Shown: piece by piece, positions 5,459 through 11,433 of the stretch
How positions within the stretch are numbered: position 1 is the first letter of the stretch
Layout: every line of letters begins with the position of its first letter
Source of the DNA: Segatella salivae DSM 15606
GTDB lineage: Bacteria > Bacteroidota > Bacteroidia > Bacteroidales > Bacteroidaceae
NCBI RefSeq assembly: GCF_000185845.1
Contig: NZ_GL629647.1
Coordinates: forward strand, 3,118,685-3,130,117
Direction of reading: 5' to 3'
DNA: 11,433 bases
Position numbers and translations under genes: made by a program
Notes under the pieces: generated by a model
What the model saw: the letters and a program-made list of their open reading frames with translations, nothing else
Database searches by the model: none
Told to the model about the DNA's origin: nothing

Positions 5459-6467
5459 CTTCTGCTTGCTTTAGTCTTTTGAGAACGTCTTTGTTGCCTT
5501 CTAATATATGGTCGAAGTCAATGGATTGATCTCCAATGAAACGCTCAAATTCTTCTGGTGTAACAGCTTTTAGATATTCTGCTATATTTCCGTGATAAGC
5601 ATCTCTAAAGCTGAAGTCTCTTGATGCCATCTTTGTTCTGGCATCATTAAGGTATGGCTTCTGCATAGGATGCTCTGCCAACTCGTTGACGATTTGGGCT
5701 ACTTCTTCTACAGAGAGCTTTTTATCTCCTTTTTGCTTAAATCTCTCTTGTATAGTTGCACCAACACCATTCTCAAATGAAGATATAACGAGAAGAACCT
5801 CTGCATATAACGTGTGCCGCACCTTGTCCTTAATATCCAAACGTAGAATTTCTCTGTATTCTTTTGCATTCTCCTTAAATACAGCTTGATAAATAAAATC
5901 TGTTATTTGTGCATACTTGTAAGTTGTATGTCCATCTACATATTGACTAATAGCTGAAGTTAGATTCTTACGATAGTTTTCCTCTGTTATTGCCGCAGGA
6001 ATGTAGTTTACATCCCTACGATTGATAAACTTCGTGCCACCTCCTGTTTTCTCATTAATCGTTGCAATAACTAAATCCAAAATCAGACTTCTCAATCTCT
6101 TCGCTTTTTCACTTTCAGTGAGAAGCATACCAATGTTGAGGAATGCTCTGAAATTGAACAATCCAAGCTGGGTAGTTTTGCTCGCCTCATTTATAAGGTG
6201 AGCAAATTGTAACTTAAAGTCTTTCAAGTGCTTACCTCTACATAAAAAATATCCATTGTGCTTTAATTCGTCCGCATTTGCAGACAAATACCGGTCTATT
6301 GTAGATGTATCAACTTCGTAGAAGTCTGCTACCATTTTTTTGGTCAACCAATACTCTCCGTCAAAAAGCATTCCAGAGATGTCTAATTGATTCTGTATCT
6401 CGCCTACGGCAAAACGGTTATTGAGTATATTCTGACGCTCAATATTTGATACTGTCAAATCCTTCAT
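5451..6467 (-). CDS. RhuM-like DNA-binding protein
   Basis: A 338-residue soluble protein. Residues about 33-75 (MLFDGEYWLTKKMVADFYEVD, then STIDRYL) form the winged-helix-like segment typical of RhuM-type proteins, in which a WLT(K/Q) motif precedes a helix-turn-helix. Residues about 103-134 (LFNFRAFLNIGMLLTESEKA, then LRSLILDLV) resemble the conserved stretch of Bro-N/ORF6N-like phage DNA-binding domains. The rest is charged and mainly helical, and the C-terminus ends in KRLKQAEDE. RhuM-family genes are often found beside Fic/Doc genes and inside type I restriction loci; their function is not established. The gene starts 21 bases after hsdM and overlaps the Doc-family gene by 8 bases. A role as transcriptional regulator or as antitoxin for the Doc-like protein is inference only. 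Confidence 0.75.
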   Translation of the reverse strand: MKDLTVSNIERQNILNNRFAVGEIQNQLDISGMLFDGEYWLTKKMVADFYEVDTSTIDRYLSANADELKHNGYFLCRGKHLKDFKLQFAHLINEASKTTQLGLFNFRAFLNIGMLLTESEKAKRLRSLILDLVIATINEKTGGGTKFINRRDVNYIPAAITEENYRKNLTSAISQYVDGHTTYKYAQITDFIYQAVFKENAKEYREILRLDIKDKVRHTLYAEVLLVISSFENGVGATIQERFKQKGDKKLSVEEVAQIVNELAEHPMQKPYLNDARTKMASRDFSFRDAYHGNIAEYLKAVTPEEFERFIGDQSIDFDHILEGNKDVLKRLKQAEDE

Positions 6468-6488
6468 TTTAATAAGATTGAAGAGTGC

Positions 6489-8006
6489 TTATTCTTTTTC
6501 TATCTTTATGCCAAGTATTTCTTGTATCTCTACCAATGTACAGTCAATCTCATGGTCGAGAGCAGCACGTTTCTTAAAGTAATCTGCAAGGAGTTCTGCG
6601 GGAGGCAAAATTTCCTCTTCGTCCTTTGGAAATTTACACTGGTCAAAGTTGCAGTCCAAGTCAAGAAGTTGCTGAGCAGTGAAACATCGGGATTTTTCAT
6701 CGCCATCTTCACTAATAATCTCCTTGCGATCGTTCCACCAATCAATTATAGGCTGGCAATGTTCTAACTTCATTGACCTTGTCTTCGAAAAATGCTTGTA
6801 ACCTTCAGGCATATCCATACGATAGAACCAAATATCTTTGGTAGATAAACCTTCCTCTGCTCCATCCGCTTTCTCATTGTTGAAGAAAAGAATGTTGGTG
6901 GCTATACTTGTGTATGGAGCAAAGATGCTCCCTGGCAGGCGAATGATAGTATGCAAGTTGAACTTTTTCAACAGTTCTGACTTGATAGCCAATTTTGCGC
7001 CATCAGCACCGAATAGGAATCCATCGGGGACAATAACTGCTGCTCTACCGTCTTTCTTCAGACGATACATGATAAGAACCATAAAGAGGTCAGCGGTCTC
7101 ACTGGAACGGAATGCCATAGGGAAGTTTGACTTCACAGAAGCATCTGTACTACCTCCATATGGTGGATTCATAGCAATGACATCAACTTTGTCTGACTCT
7201 TTGAAATCCGACATTTTTGTGCTAAGTGAATCACAATGGCGGATGTTGGGAGATTCAACATCGTGAAGCAAAAGGTTTGTAATAGAAAGAAGATACGGTA
7301 GAGGCTTCCATTCTTGACCTACAGCAGCATTCTGGAATAAACGACCATCATTGGTTGTCTTTATCTGTTTGTTTAGATAGTTGAGTGCTGATGTAAGGAA
7401 GCCACCAGTGCCAGAAGTGAAGTCACCAACAGTTTCTCCCAACTTTGGGTTGAGTTGTTGAATGATAAAGTCTGTTAATGCACGAGGCGTATAAAATTCA
7501 CCTGCATTTCCAGCAGATTGGAGGTCTTTGAGGATGCCTTCATATATGTCGCCGAACATATGGCGATCATCGGCATCATCAAACTCAATTTCGTTGATGA
7601 TATTGATAACCTGACGCAACAAGATACCATTCTTCATATATTGGTTTAAATCTTCAAAGACTTCCTTAACAATAGATTTTGAACGAGGTGTCTCATGAGT
7701 TACGGCAAGATTCTTTAGCGTAGGGAATAGTTTGTCATTAATAAAATTCAACAACAAATCTCCTGTAAGTGCAGAACCATCCTTTTCATCAATTGCCCAG
7801 TTGCGCCAACGCAATTCTTCTGGAATGATTGACTTGAATTCTTTTTTCTCTTTTGCTGCCTTATATTCCCATGTTTCTTCCTGTGTATCATACACCTTTA
7901 GAAAAAACATCCACGTCATTTGCTCAATACGCTGTGCATCACCATTGATGCCTGCATCTTGGCGCATGATATTTTGTAATCGCTTGACGATATTGTTTAC
8001 TGCCAT
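6489..8006 (-). CDS. hsdM: Type I restriction-modification DNA methyltransferase subunit
   Basis: A 505-residue N6-adenine methyltransferase of the type I gamma class. With HsdS it methylates adenines in the target, using S-adenosylmethionine. An N-terminal helical HsdM_N domain (about 5-140; NIMRQDAGINGDAQRIEQM) is followed by the N6_Mtase domain. Visible motifs are FYTPRAL (171-177), AdoMet-binding motif I DFTSGTGGF (195-203, with Phe where Pro is most common), catalytic motif IV NPPYGG (280-285), and VPDGFLFG near 330. The length agrees with the EcoAI/EcoEI-like group. Its start overlaps the hsdR stop by one base (TAATG), which implies translational coupling. Three accessory genes separate it from hsdS, an expanded arrangement compared with the usual adjacent hsdM-hsdS. 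Confidence 0.97.
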   Translation of the reverse strand: MAVNNIVKRLQNIMRQDAGINGDAQRIEQMTWMFFLKVYDTQEETWEYKAAKEKKEFKSIIPEELRWRNWAIDEKDGSALTGDLLLNFINDKLFPTLKNLAVTHETPRSKSIVKEVFEDLNQYMKNGILLRQVINIINEIEFDDADDRHMFGDIYEGILKDLQSAGNAGEFYTPRALTDFIIQQLNPKLGETVGDFTSGTGGFLTSALNYLNKQIKTTNDGRLFQNAAVGQEWKPLPYLLSITNLLLHDVESPNIRHCDSLSTKMSDFKESDKVDVIAMNPPYGGSTDASVKSNFPMAFRSSETADLFMVLIMYRLKKDGRAAVIVPDGFLFGADGAKLAIKSELLKKFNLHTIIRLPGSIFAPYTSIATNILFFNNEKADGAEEGLSTKDIWFYRMDMPEGYKHFSKTRSMKLEHCQPIIDWWNDRKEIISEDGDEKSRCFTAQQLLDLDCNFDQCKFPKDEEEILPPAELLADYFKKRAALDHEIDCTLVEIQEILGIKIEKE

Positions 8007-10315
8007 TATGCTGTTGATTTATATATTTCTGATTCAAGTTCTTTTAATGCCTGTTCAAATTTTGCAAAACCACCAAATAATTTTACTATTTTCTGTGGTT
8101 TACCAATCAGACTGAATGGGGCATAATCAAGTATGTTCTCATCCTCCAAATTGAGTATGCCATAATTTGCATACTTTTCAAGCAAAGCTTCAAGAACTTC
8201 ACGAGCCTTGCCTTCGTATTTTGCAAAGTAGTTACGTTTCTTCACGTTGTTTGCACGTTCTCTACGTGTTAAAGGCGGTTGGTCATACGCTACATGGCAA
8301 ATAATGTCGAATATATCTGCATGAGCGAGGGCAGGATTCTTTTCACGTACTGCATCTATAAGCACGTTATATTCTTTCAGTTCATCCACGATAGCCCTTT
8401 TACGTTCGGCTTCACTCCAATTTTTGATGAATTCTTGAAGGGTTGCAAATCGTTTGCAGATTTGCTTTTTCGTAAAATCCGTGACGCTTTCTGTGCGCAT
8501 AGTCTTACCGTCTTCGCCCAATACAGAAACTATCTCTGTGTTAATACGGATATTCTCACCATTGACAAGGTATTTGTCGTGTGGAGATGGTTCACCAACA
8601 CTTCCACCTTTACCATCTTCCTCTCCTTGATTAGGATATGGCTTACTATTACCTCCAGAAGGAGGCTCTGGATCACCATCAAACTTCGAGTCTTTGAACT
8701 TGGCTGTTGCATTTCTAAAGTCAAGGATCTCCAAATGCCACTTGCCTTTGTCAGTTCGCAATCGGGTTCCTCGACCAATAATCTGCTTAAATTCCGTCAT
8801 AGAACCAATCTCCTTGTCAATTACAATTAATCCGCAGGTCTTACAATCCACACCAGTAGCAAGCAATTCCGAAGTGGTTACAACAGTTGGATAAGGTTCA
8901 TCCACATCTATGAAATTATCGAGTTGCTTCTTTCCCACATTGTCATCACCAGTGATACGCATGACATAGCGTGAATCTTTCTTGCACATATCAGCATTCA
9001 TGTTCACCAAAAGGCTACGCATAGCTTCGGCTTCTTCAATGTCAGAGCAAAAGACAATAGTCTTAGTCATGCGTCCTAATTGATGCAGCATCTTGGTTAT
9101 GCGATGTGCAACTATTTCACGACGTTTTACAAAGGCTATATCTCGTCCAAAGTTCTTTCTTTCATAGAACTTTTGATCGATTAGCTTGTCATACAAGTCT
9201 TTTTCTCCCTCTTCTGGAGTAAAACCTTGTAAGTCGATATTGATAAAACTGTTTGTCACACGATATGGAGCAAGGAATCCATCTTGTATGCCTTGCAACA
9301 AGGAGTATGTATAAATAGGCTCTCCAAAATAATCAAGATTGTTGGCTCCTGTTTCTGCCTTTGGGGTCGCAGTCATACCAATCTGAGTAGCCGTATTGAA
9401 ATACTCAAGAACCTTGCGCCATGCACTATCATCTTTTGCGCTACCGCGATGACACTCATCAACAATGATAAGGTCAAAGAAAGTTGGTTGAACCTGCCTG
9501 AATGGATCTTCCGCTCCTTCTTCATTAGAAACCAGTTGATGATATAAAGCCATATAGACCTCGTATGCAGGATCGATACTTGCACCTTGAATTTTGGTCA
9601 TAACTTTCTTGAATGGTTTGAAGTCCTGTACCATCGTTTGGTCTATCAGAATATTTCGGTCAGCAAGGTAAAGTATTTTTTTCTTTGCGCCAGAGGCTTT
9701 CAAGCGATGAATTATTTGAAAGGCGGTAATAGTCTTTCCCGTACCTGTTGCCATAACTATTAGCACTCTATTTTGTCCTTTGGCAATAGCTTCCACAGTA
9801 CGCTCAACAGCAATGCGTTGATAATATCTTGGCTCATAAGTGTACGGAGAAGAATAGAATGGTTGTTCTATTATTTCCAAAGTTTCATTACCCAACTGTT
9901 TCGATTCAAGAAGTCGTTTATACAAAGAGTCAGGCGTTGGAAATTGTTTCAACGAAAGTTCTGTTTCTTTCCCTGTAAGAAAGTCATGTTCCAAAAAACC
10001 ATCTCCATTAGAACTATATGCAAAGGGTATATCAAGAATCTGAGCATACTCCATAGCCTGCTGCATACCTCCTCCAAGAGGCTTGTTATTATCTTTTGCT
10101 TCTATAATAGCAATAGGCTTATTAGGAGCATAAAATAAAAGATAGTCCGCTTTCTTGCCAGCTTGTCGTGCATGCACTTTACCTTGGAATATTACTCTAC
10201 CATCTGTAAAATAGTATTCCATTCGAATATATTCGTTTTTCCATCCAGCATCGTTTATGGATGGTGTAATGAAACGCAACTTTATATCTTCTTCGGTCAA
10301 ATCATTCTTGTTCAT
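8006..10315 (-). CDS. hsdR: Type I restriction endonuclease / translocase subunit
   Basis: A 769-residue motor and nuclease subunit. The N-terminal HsdR_N domain carries the PD-(D/E)xK nuclease: Asp57 in KKADYLLFY, Glu72 and Lys74 in IIEAKD, and a QxxxY motif (Gln86-Tyr90). The SF2 helicase part has Walker A MATGTGKT (188-195), Walker B DECH (286-289), motif III TATP (315-318) and motif VI QIIGRGTRLR (511-520). A flexible Gly/Pro/Asp-rich linker (about 546-580) precedes a C-terminal helical domain like that of EcoEI HsdR. It is much shorter than EcoKI HsdR and close to the EcoAI/EcoEI type. The complex translocates DNA past itself with ATP and cuts unmodified DNA at a distance. It is intact with all key residues, and lies 83 bases after the XRE gene with no canonical promoter in that gap. 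Confidence 0.97.
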   Translation of the reverse strand: MNKNDLTEEDIKLRFITPSINDAGWKNEYIRMEYYFTDGRVIFQGKVHARQAGKKADYLLFYAPNKPIAIIEAKDNNKPLGGGMQQAMEYAQILDIPFAYSSNGDGFLEHDFLTGKETELSLKQFPTPDSLYKRLLESKQLGNETLEIIEQPFYSSPYTYEPRYYQRIAVERTVEAIAKGQNRVLIVMATGTGKTITAFQIIHRLKASGAKKKILYLADRNILIDQTMVQDFKPFKKVMTKIQGASIDPAYEVYMALYHQLVSNEEGAEDPFRQVQPTFFDLIIVDECHRGSAKDDSAWRKVLEYFNTATQIGMTATPKAETGANNLDYFGEPIYTYSLLQGIQDGFLAPYRVTNSFINIDLQGFTPEEGEKDLYDKLIDQKFYERKNFGRDIAFVKRREIVAHRITKMLHQLGRMTKTIVFCSDIEEAEAMRSLLVNMNADMCKKDSRYVMRITGDDNVGKKQLDNFIDVDEPYPTVVTTSELLATGVDCKTCGLIVIDKEIGSMTEFKQIIGRGTRLRTDKGKWHLEILDFRNATAKFKDSKFDGDPEPPSGGNSKPYPNQGEEDGKGGSVGEPSPHDKYLVNGENIRINTEIVSVLGEDGKTMRTESVTDFTKKQICKRFATLQEFIKNWSEAERKRAIVDELKEYNVLIDAVREKNPALAHADIFDIICHVAYDQPPLTRRERANNVKKRNYFAKYEGKAREVLEALLEKYANYGILNLEDENILDYAPFSLIGKPQKIVKLFGGFAKFEQALKELESEIYKSTA

Positions 10316-10398
10316 GTCTCTTAACAGTCTTATCTTAACATAATCTTGTATTATGAGAAGTTCTATGATTAGAAAAACTTATAAAGGGAATTATAGTA

Positions 10399-10602
10399 TT
10401 AATCTTGCGAGGATCTAAGCAGTTCCCTTATATCAACTTTCAATACTTCTGCGATTTCAAGTAGATTTTCAAGAGAAGGTTGTACTTTGTTGGCACACCA
10501 TCGAGAAACCGTATTCTCGGTGCGACCGATTTCATTAGCAAGCCATTTTCCAGACAGCTGCTTCTCCGCTAATACAACTTTAATTCTATTTATCGCCTTC
10601 AT
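10399..10602 (-). CDS. XRE-family helix-turn-helix regulator
   Basis: A 67-residue Cro/C1-type repressor fold: MKAINRIKVVLAEKQLSGKW leads into LANEIGRTENTVSRWCANKV (the helix-turn-helix) and QPSLENLLEIAEVLKVDIRELL. The reading frame extends upstream to an ATG at 10671, but I choose the ATG at 10602. The extra 23 residues do not look like the family, and a canonical Bacteroidales promoter (10641-10672) lies inside that extension. Small XRE proteins of this form often head restriction operons or toxin loci and control their expression. Here it is the first gene of the hsd operon, so repression of its own promoter and of the downstream genes is plausible. No operator dyad is evident to confirm this. 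Confidence 0.85.
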   Translation of the reverse strand: MKAINRIKVVLAEKQLSGKWLANEIGRTENTVSRWCANKVQPSLENLLEIAEVLKVDIRELLRSSQD

Positions 10603-10640
10603 ATGTTGATTTAGTTTTCTGCTTTGTAGAATATTAGATA

Positions 10641-10672
10641 CAAAGATACGCTTTACAAGGCATTCTTCCAAA
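10641..10672 (-). promoter_or_regulatory. Bacteroidales-type promoter for the XRE-hsd operon
   Basis: On the minus strand, TTTG (10672-10669) is followed after 20 bases by TATCTTTG (10648-10641), matching the TTTG / TAnnTTTG consensus and spacing. Transcription would start around 10633 and give a leader of about 30 bases before the ATG at 10602. It is the best promoter found for the restriction operon. Confidence 0.75.
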
Positions 10673-10743
10673 TAAAATTAAGAATAATGAATAACAATGA
10701 TTAAAAATCTTTTATTTCATCATTCTTTCACGAGAAAATAGTG

Positions 10744-10751
10744 TATCTTTG
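10744..10751 (+). promoter_or_regulatory. Putative -7 promoter box pointing into the 38-bp repeat segment
   Basis: TATCTTTG fits the Bacteroidales -7 consensus and is followed by a leader related to that of the minus-strand promoter at 11261-11291. No good -33 TTTG lies 19-21 bases upstream, so activity is uncertain. It faces away from the XRE gene and reads antisense to the helicase fragment. Confidence 0.45.
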
Positions 10752-10779
10752 CAATATCAAATAAGTGGTCTTTGAAGCA

Positions 10780-10817
10780 TTGCAGAATAAAGAAAGGGAA
10801 AGAAACTCGCTCGTTTC
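10780..10817 (+). repeat. 38-bp perfect inverted repeat, left arm
   Basis: Identical to the reverse complement of 11194-11231. It runs from TTGCAGAATAAAG to CTCGCTCGTTTC. Weaker homology continues outward through TCTTTGA and as far as the TATCTTTG box, and inward for a few bases, so a perfect core sits inside an older, diverged inverted duplication of roughly 75-100 bases. No target-site duplication flanks the pair. Confidence 0.95.
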
Positions 10818-10861
10818 CAAATCGTAACCCTTTTATCCTTTATTCTTTCTTATTTTACTGA

Positions 10862-11146
10862 TTATCTGAAAGATACGAAATTATAAAATATTTTTCTGGC
10901 GTAATCAGTTGCAATCAGCATCTTTGCCTTTTCCTCACTCTCGCTCAACGGCGCACGCCCCAAAAGCGTGGCATCACCGTTTTTGGCAAACTCCATCAAC
11001 TTGCCGATAAACTCCTCCTGTTCAGGTGTCGGCGGAATGTTATGGAGTATCTCGTTTTTTTCGGGACGATCGATGCCTATATCCTTTGCTGTGCGGAAAT
11101 CGCAAATCTCCGCATAAAAGTAATGGGGGTGAATGTAATCGACTGA
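10862..11146 (-). pseudogene. Fragment of a large conjugative-element helicase/N6-methylase gene
   Basis: A 94-codon open stretch between stops, with no start codon near its beginning. Its translation includes AEICDFRTAKDIGIDRPEKN, ILHNIPPTPEQEEFIGKLME, FAKNGDATLLGRAPLSESEE and KAKMLIATDYARK. This strongly resembles an internal segment of the very large SNF2-helicase/DNA-methylase proteins carried by Bacteroidales conjugative transposons, which are over a thousand residues. The resemblance seems to stop after ATDYARK, where KIFYNFVSFR and a TAA follow, suggesting a breakpoint near 10890. The fragment lies wholly inside the 38-bp repeat pair. The family recognition is from memory of the motif and has not been searched. 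Confidence 0.65.
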
Positions 11147-11193
11147 TTACTAATAAAAAGCAGAATATATAATCTGATAAGGTGAACGACTAA

Positions 11194-11231
11194 GAAACGA
11201 GCGAGTTTCTTTCCCTTTCTTTATTCTGCAA
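11194..11231 (-). repeat. 38-bp perfect inverted repeat, right arm
   Basis: Partner of 10780-10817, with 376 bases between the arms. It lies about 30 bases downstream of the minus-strand TATCTTTG box, the same distance as on the left side. Confidence 0.95.
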
Positions 11232-11260
11232 AGTCTCAAAGAACTCTCTGTTTGATGTTG

Positions 11261-11291
11261 CAAAGATAGCGATATAATTCATATAAGCAAA
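11261..11291 (-). promoter_or_regulatory. Canonical Bacteroidales promoter reading into the repeat segment
   Basis: On the minus strand, TTTG (11291-11288) is followed after exactly 19 bases by TATCTTTG (11268-11261), a full consensus match. Transcription would run leftward through the right arm, the helicase fragment and the left arm toward the XRE-hsd operon. The leader contains GTTCTTTGA, a string also present in part in the left leader. Confidence 0.7.
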
Positions 11292-11433
11292 GTATTTACG
11301 TTGTTTTTTCAATGAAAATCAACCTTAGACATTTCTAATTCTATAAAATCGCCATTTTAAGGTATTGCATATATCTATGAACAATGGTAATTTTGCAAAA
11401 TGATAATCAAAAGAATTCTTTTAATCTTCATCA
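11292..11433. other. AT-rich end of window without a recognisable gene
   Basis: Only very short reading frames are present. A 12-bp palindrome ATTTTGCAAAAT occurs at 11390-11401. I see no RNA gene or complete coding sequence. Confidence 0.5.

Noticed and set aside
6838..7266. Plus-strand open frame of 142 codons opposite hsdM
   Set aside because: Antisense to the conserved catalytic part of hsdM, with no recognisable motif.
8279..8830. Plus-strand open frame of 183 codons opposite hsdR
   Set aside because: It lies wholly opposite hsdR, which has all its motifs. The translation shows no domain and looks like an antisense shadow.
10603..10671. Longer start for the XRE regulator, giving 90 residues
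   Set aside because: The added 23 residues do not fit the family, and a consensus promoter (10641-10672) lies within them, so the ATG at 10602 is preferred.
10780..11231. Insertion sequence or MITE bounded by the 38-bp repeats
   Set aside because: No transposase and no flanking target duplication (AAGCA against AGTCT). Homology also extends past the arm ends. I keep it only as an open alternative.
11376..11431. Very short hydrophobic frame near the right end (MKIKRILLIIILQNYHCS)
   Set aside because: Only 18 codons before a stop. It resembles a signal-peptide start but has no continuation.

Overview
The window is AT-rich bacterial DNA that looks like a Bacteroidales genome (Bacteroides/Prevotella-like). 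Three things point there: promoters of the Bacteroidales type (TAnnTTTG at -7 with TTTG about 19-20 bases upstream), a signal peptide ending in the NAQ context common in that phylum, and a mobilisation-type gene and a helicase fragment that resemble pieces of Bacteroidales mobile elements. No species can be assigned from the sequence alone.

Most of the window (2845-10602, minus strand) is one tightly packed operon for a complete type I restriction-modification system. The order of transcription is an XRE-family regulator, hsdR, hsdM, a RhuM-like DNA-binding protein, a Doc/Fic-family protein, a small secreted protein, and hsdS. Three accessory genes therefore sit between hsdM and hsdS, with overlaps or gaps of only 12-22 bases, so they are probably co-expressed with the system.

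Downstream of hsdS lies a second, convergent hsdS body (1501-2844, plus strand) that lacks the usual 5' end and is closed by an in-frame TAG directly before it. The two hsdS copies share a perfect 33-bp inverted repeat at the start of the first target-recognition domain (1501-1533 and 4219-4251) and a 35-bp inverted repeat with one mismatch between the two domains (2323-2357 and 3425-3459). Both pairs are in frame in both copies. Inversion at either or both pairs would give four HsdS proteins with predicted lengths of 531, 510, 500 and 541 residues. A tyrosine recombinase with a full catalytic set (629-1435, minus) lies beside the silent copy and is the likely invertase. This is a phase-variable specificity shufflon of a known general type.

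The left end (1-639) carries two iteron-like repeats and a GC-rich hairpin ahead of a small MobC-like gene, suggesting an oriT-like remnant. The right end (10680-11433) has no intact gene. It holds a second, unrelated inverted repeat of 38 perfect bases (10780-10817 and 11194-11231) enclosing a fragment of a large conjugative-element helicase/methylase gene. Homologous inward-facing promoter boxes lie just outside the two arms. This may be a second invertible segment or the edge of a decayed mobile element.
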